A stretch of DNA of 64,000 bases from Oryzias latipes (taxonomy: Eukaryota > Chordata > Actinopteri > Beloniformes > Adrianichthyidae): contig NC_019866.2 of NCBI RefSeq assembly GCF_002234675.1, forward strand, positions 3,640,642-3,704,641. Reading direction: 5' to 3'. Positions 59,809 through 64,000 of the stretch are shown here, piece after piece (the first letter of the stretch is position 1; each line of letters begins with the position of its first letter). The notes under the pieces were generated by a model. That model made no database searches. It had not been told where the DNA came from and saw only the letters and a list, made by a program, of their open reading frames with translations. Both the position numbers and the translations under genes were made by a program.

Positions 59809-61225
59809 GAGATCTTTTCATTCAGTCGATTAAGTGTGTGATTCTCTCCATAAGCCATGAGAGCTGCTCTGTCTCTTCCCCGGCTCTGCCACTTTGTTAC
59901 TCCTGTCCTCTTTTGTCCATCTCTGCCATGAAGCTCAGATTTCACTTCTCTGAGGGGCATGGAGAGCCAACTCGCGACGAGCTCAGGACATATTCAGCCT
60001 GACGCGTGAATTGGCAGAGCTCAGAGTTCATTGCTTAAAGTTGAATCACATTTTACAGCTTGGCCTGTTGTATCCCTGCAGGCAAAACATGCAACAAGTC
60101 ACTAGAGTCTTTTCAGGTGGGGGAATGCAAGTTTGTGGGATAAAAAGGTTTGACTAAAAATACTTCACATTATTCAAAGAGAGATGTTTCACACTTTCCT
60201 GTCTGATCACATTTAAGCACTGAAAACGGGCTAGAAAGTACTGGATTAGCCCGGAAGCAGATCCCAGGTTTAGCTGGACTAACTTGGAAAAATCTCTCTC
60301 TATGTGTGTGTGTGTGTGTGTATATTTTTTTTAATTGCTTGAAATAAAGAATTACAATTATGGACTTTTTAACCTTTTATATTGTGCCCCCAAAACAAAA
60401 TGCCTCTCACATTAATCATTAACAGTTCTGAAATCTATGTGCATGAGATACTGCACGAATTAAACCTGGAGAACCCACAGGGTCACATTTTTCTTTTCTT
60501 TCAGTTTTTTTAAATTGTACTGTTTGTCAATTTTTGTCCTATTTTAATGCTTATATTTTTAGTCCTTTATTTTTTTTGGATGCTGTTTATCGCTGCTACC
60601 CAAAATGAACAATTGATTAGAAAATCTTCAAATTTCCTTCAAAAGCCCATAGGAATATTGTCCTGGGGTTTTACAGCATTAAATAGTATTTCATTCTTTG
60701 GGCACTCTCCAGACCAAGCTCTCTGCATTAGTGCTCCCTAAGATCTGCTGTTTGCTCCCAGATCTTCCTGATGATTACTGAACTTGTCCTGTTTTTACCA
60801 TTGACTGTATCTGAGACCTGGACTGAGTGAACTAGTGACAGACAGACGGATGGATCCACATACAGCAGCTCTATTAGCTCAGCTAAAAGTCAAAAAGCTA
60901 AAACAGGGTCAGGCAGGCAGGGTCGATAACAGGAATAAGATCATTAGAGGAGAGACAGGGTAGTCAGGATCCAGGCGAGAGTCGGCGCAGGCGGCAGGCA
61001 AACAGAGTCAGATACAGGTCCAAATATAACGCTCAGTAATGAAGGCAGAGTAGCACAATCAAGACTTCGCAATACTTCATATGCTGTGGTTGATTGAGTG
61101 AATGAGAGTCAGGTGTGTGGCATCCAGGAAGTGTGCGCTGGGGATGCTGGGAGCTGTACTGTGGTTGAACTCAGGAGACAGTTCCTGCTGGTGACCAGAG
61201 GGGGAGACAGTCCTCTGACCTCTGA

Positions 61226-61620
61226 CAACTAGTGTGAGTTGTTTTGAGTCAACATTACTATGGCAACCACTCTTGCCAACCAGAATTAAGGTTGTTGGAC
61301 GGCCACACCCCTATTACTTGAAAACGGGCTACATGAAATCTGTCAAATGCGTTGAACATTGGGGACCGGCACACCCTACCTAATTTTATTGAGGCATCTG
61401 ATTGGTCAGTTTATAACCTGAATGACTTGGCAATAAAGAACACATATGAAAAAAAAAGGATTATCAAGAACATGTTTCAAAAGGTATCAAGTTATTCTAA
61501 CAAATAGAATGACATAGCAATAGCTGGTTCTTTATCTATAGAAGTCTATAGGATTTTGGCTTCTTTCAGGTAGCGGGTACTTCCTCTTCGAATGCCAGGG
61601 GAGTTCTGAGATACAGTCAC
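61226..61620 (+). mobile_element. Dispersed repeat family 2 (copy in shank1 intron)
   Basis: Inverted relative to 24160-24600; shares 'gaggcatctgattggtcagttt', 'aatagaatgacatagcaatagct', 'gtctataggattttggcttct' and 'gggtacttcct'. Non-coding. Confidence 0.65.
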
Positions 61621-62629
61621 AGCTTTTTTTGTCAACTGTCACAAACATTTCTCTGGTTCAGGTTTTTCAGGAAGTCACAAACCTTAAAGTCAAGTAAACT
61701 TAAAATCAGCAAAAAAAAATTAAAAGAAAATCTGCATCACAGCCAGGTGCCATCTCCACCGTTCAAGACTTTTCAGGCAAACTTCTTTCTCATCCTAACT
61801 TAGGTTAAAGTTATATTAAACAAAACAGACTGCAAGACACCATACACAGAAAATATTATCTACAGTCTGTTAATTGATGGACCTGATTAACTAACGAATG
61901 CAATTTTTAATCAAAGTTCATCCTACTTCAGAAGATCTGATGACCTCCTTGCCAACACTGTTAAAGCTTTGGAGCAGGACCGTGCAGAGCAGGACCTGCC
62001 ACAAGGCTGCAGGCAGCTTCAGCTTAGTGAGCATCCTTGAACTTGTGATGATGCTGCATCATTCAAACTCTCCCTCCGTGCTCTGTTTGCTTTCTCACAG
62101 TTGTCTCCATCACTCACACACCAACACTGGCGAAGACACGCCGACGACCACTCGCAGCGAAACACACCAAACCTGACGCTGGCTGCAGGAATCTGCTCGA
62201 ACAGTGGCAGAAACGCCACGCATTCCGACATGTATGCAACACAAACAAAACGTGCAAGCAGCCTGCACATCAGCACAGGCAGCAGGCGTCACTTGTGCCA
62301 GTGCAGCATCGCTGGAGGACATTTGTTCAAAGCGGGGAGAAAGGAAACGCCACATTCTGGCGTGTTCACACAGAACAACTGCACTGCTCCGACACGGCTG
62401 TGCCGCTGCGCTCAGCCGCACACGCGCCCATTCTAACACAGCTGTATGCAGGCATGCTTTGTAACATCTGTCAATTCATCCCAGTGTGACGTCCACACGC
62501 ATGCATCCCTCCTTCACCTCCTCAGCATCTCTAAAAAGACAGAGTAAATGTGGGGATGGGAGGGATGAAATGTCATGGCAGGTACCTGTAAATGAACCAG
62601 ATGCTCCTATTCAAAGGGCCCAGCGACGG

Positions 62630-63015
62630 CCAGGAAGAAGAGAGGGAGAGGGAGAGGGAGAGATCCTCCTCGCCGCATGCCCCCATCGCCATTTCCTCCC
62701 CTCCCTCTCCTCCTCCTTCTCCTTCTCCTGCTCCTTCTCCTTTCCGTCTTCAAGCAAGACAGCAGTGAGAAAGAGCCGCGAGAAAGGAGGAGGAGGAGGA
62801 GAGGAGGAGGAAGAAGAGGAGAGAGAGATGAAGGAAGGGAAAGGGAGAGGGCCAAGCTCTCCCAGCCCCTTCATACTTAAGACAGAGAGGAGGAGGAAGA
62901 GGAGGAGGAGGTCTGGGAGAGAGTGAGGGATTGAGATGGTTAGCAGTGACTGCGACACAGTGAAGGAGAGAGAGGAGGGAGGGGAGGAGAGGGAGGGCAG
63001 TTTAAAGGAGAGAGA
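62630..63015. repeat. Purine/pyrimidine-rich block with quasi-inverted arms
   Basis: GGGAGA repeats at 62640-62665, then a CTCCTT-type pyrimidine tract (62693-62750), then GGAGGA-type purine tract (62783-62855) and further GAGGA runs to 63015. The pyrimidine and purine tracts are roughly complementary and could fold back on each other or form triplex DNA. Also reads as spurious Arg/Glu or Leu/Pro ORFs. Confidence 0.8.
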
Positions 63016-63049
63016 AAGTGAGGGGTGATTGGATTGGTTTGCAGGGGGC

Positions 63050-63674
63050 TTTAAAGACCCACTCTGATGAAAATCAGGCTTTTGGCGTTTGTAACATGTT
63101 CTTGTTGCATTTCTCTTATGATGGAGGACATATATAAAAGAAAATCAAGATAAAAACTGCATTTCAGAGTATTTCTTTATTCAAACTGTCGTGAATCGGG
63201 AGCAGATGGCAAAAAAGCTGTTGCAAAGCCTGTAGCAGTGACGTATGTGCTACAGTCGGCGAGCTACAGGCTCTCTGCTCCGCTCTTAGGCATCCACTTG
63301 CAGACCAACAGATCCATGAACGTCTTTGTTTTCCTCGTCTGAGCTGGAATCTGGATCAGAACTTTACGAATGTATAGCTCTGATATTGCTTGCGATGTGT
63401 CTTGCACCGGTAAAGTTGCATTGGTAGTGTGAGGGGCTGTAAGCTAGCCAGAGAGAACATAAACAAAGGAATGATGGGAAGTCAGCGTTGGCATACGCCA
63501 AGTCAACAGTACAGCCACCAACTCAGAGGGGAATTTCAAAATAAACTACTGGCGCTTTGCACAAACCATGTCCTAGAAAATGAAATTTTTTTAAAATTAT
63601 GGCTAAAAACTTCATAATCACGATTTAAAAACCTTTATAAATAGTTCAAAAGATGATCGGAGTGGCACTTTAAG
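63050..63674 (+). mobile_element. 0.6-kb TTAA-flanked element (copy 7), most complete
   Basis: The left end TTTAAAGACCCACTCTGAT and the reverse complement of the right end, TTAAAGTGCCACTCCGAT, form imperfect terminal inverted repeats directly flanked by TTAA. This arrangement points to a non-autonomous, piggyBac-like insertion. No transposase gene, but a conserved internal block reads SDPDSSSDEENKDVHGS on the minus strand. Confidence 0.75.
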
Positions 63675-64000
63675 AGCATCAAATCATTACAGACGAAATG
63701 AGACAGGCTCAGCATTTGGATGCAGCTTTTTTTTTAAATATTTTTTAATATACGCTTACTTTGGCTGGCTGGGTTACAGAAATGATGTCACTGACTAAAG
63801 CATTGTTTTGGGCTCCCGACACCATCTGACACATTAAAAAAACAAGCTGATTTTTTTTCTTATCAGTCTGCACAACAGCTGGTACCCCTTCTCACCTTCA
63901 CCCTGAAAATGAGTCACAGTGTTTGTAAAAAAGGTGTCAAACATGTTTTGGTCATGTCTTGCTTTCCGTGACCAACCAGTTCCCCATCTGAACAGACTTG

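Larger units (their letters stand above)
56692..64000 (-). other. shank1 intron upstream of the PDZ exon (continues beyond window)
   Basis: At least 7.3 kb without the SH3 or linker exon. It holds two 0.6-kb elements (57020-57585, 63050-63674), a TG-rich tract, a poly-C run, a dispersed repeat and a purine/pyrimidine-rich block, all listed separately. A possible alternative 5' exon near 62586 is discussed in the findings. Confidence 0.6.

Noticed and set aside
62486..62958. Arg/Glu-rich and Leu/Pro-rich open frames up to 146 codons
   Set aside because: Translations of the purine/pyrimidine-rich block, open on both strands.

Overview
The window is vertebrate nuclear DNA, almost certainly from a teleost fish. 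It is AT-rich, with small phase-consistent exons in long introns. It also carries typical fish repeats: a Tc1-type transposase relic, fragments of an RTE/Rex-like LINE, short TTAA-flanked elements and ATCC/AAT/TG microsatellites. There is no sign of bacterial or viral gene organisation.

Two protein-coding genes can be reconstructed exon by exon, both on the minus strand and in tandem. (1) shank1, the postsynaptic scaffold: ten coding exons lie between 47211 and 56691, from the PDZ domain to the C-terminal SAM domain (1716 residues). The N-terminal part (ankyrin repeats, SH3) lies beyond 64000. (2) A PACSIN (syndapin) F-BAR/SH3 gene, most like PACSIN3: nine coding exons from 34196 down to 20876 (388 residues), plus a probable 5'UTR exon near 38.6-38.9 kb. 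Every splice junction given keeps the reading frame.

Between them, on the plus strand at about 40.77-41.67 kb, sits a compact unit that looks like a small-nucleolar-RNA host gene. It has a TATA box, three tiny exons without any ATG, consensus splice sites and an AATAAA. Each of its two introns holds a C/D-box-snoRNA-like segment about 75-82 nt upstream of the 3' splice site. The two segments share a sequence block and a hairpin design. This is the most interesting candidate in the window.

Layout: 1-20.4 kb is mostly repeats and unassigned DNA, with a possible last coding exon (1305-1373, minus), a possible first coding exon (12244-12294, minus) and a CpG-rich promoter-like block with a possible ATG exon (5.4-6.5 kb, plus). 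20.4-38.9 kb is the PACSIN gene, its introns carrying several transposon relics. 40.4-41.7 kb is the AAT repeat and the snoRNA-host-like unit. 41.7-46.9 kb is intergenic, with dispersed repeats and a 250-bp ATCC satellite. 46.9-64 kb is shank1, whose large upstream intron holds TG-rich, poly-C and purine/pyrimidine tracts and more copies of a 0.6-kb element that occurs at least seven times in the window.

Functionally, shank1 (postsynaptic density scaffold) and PACSIN (membrane curvature, dynamin-linked endocytosis) both act at the cell cortex. Their adjacency is positional; no shared regulation is visible from sequence. All identifications rest on reading the sequence and on recalled family features; no database search was run.
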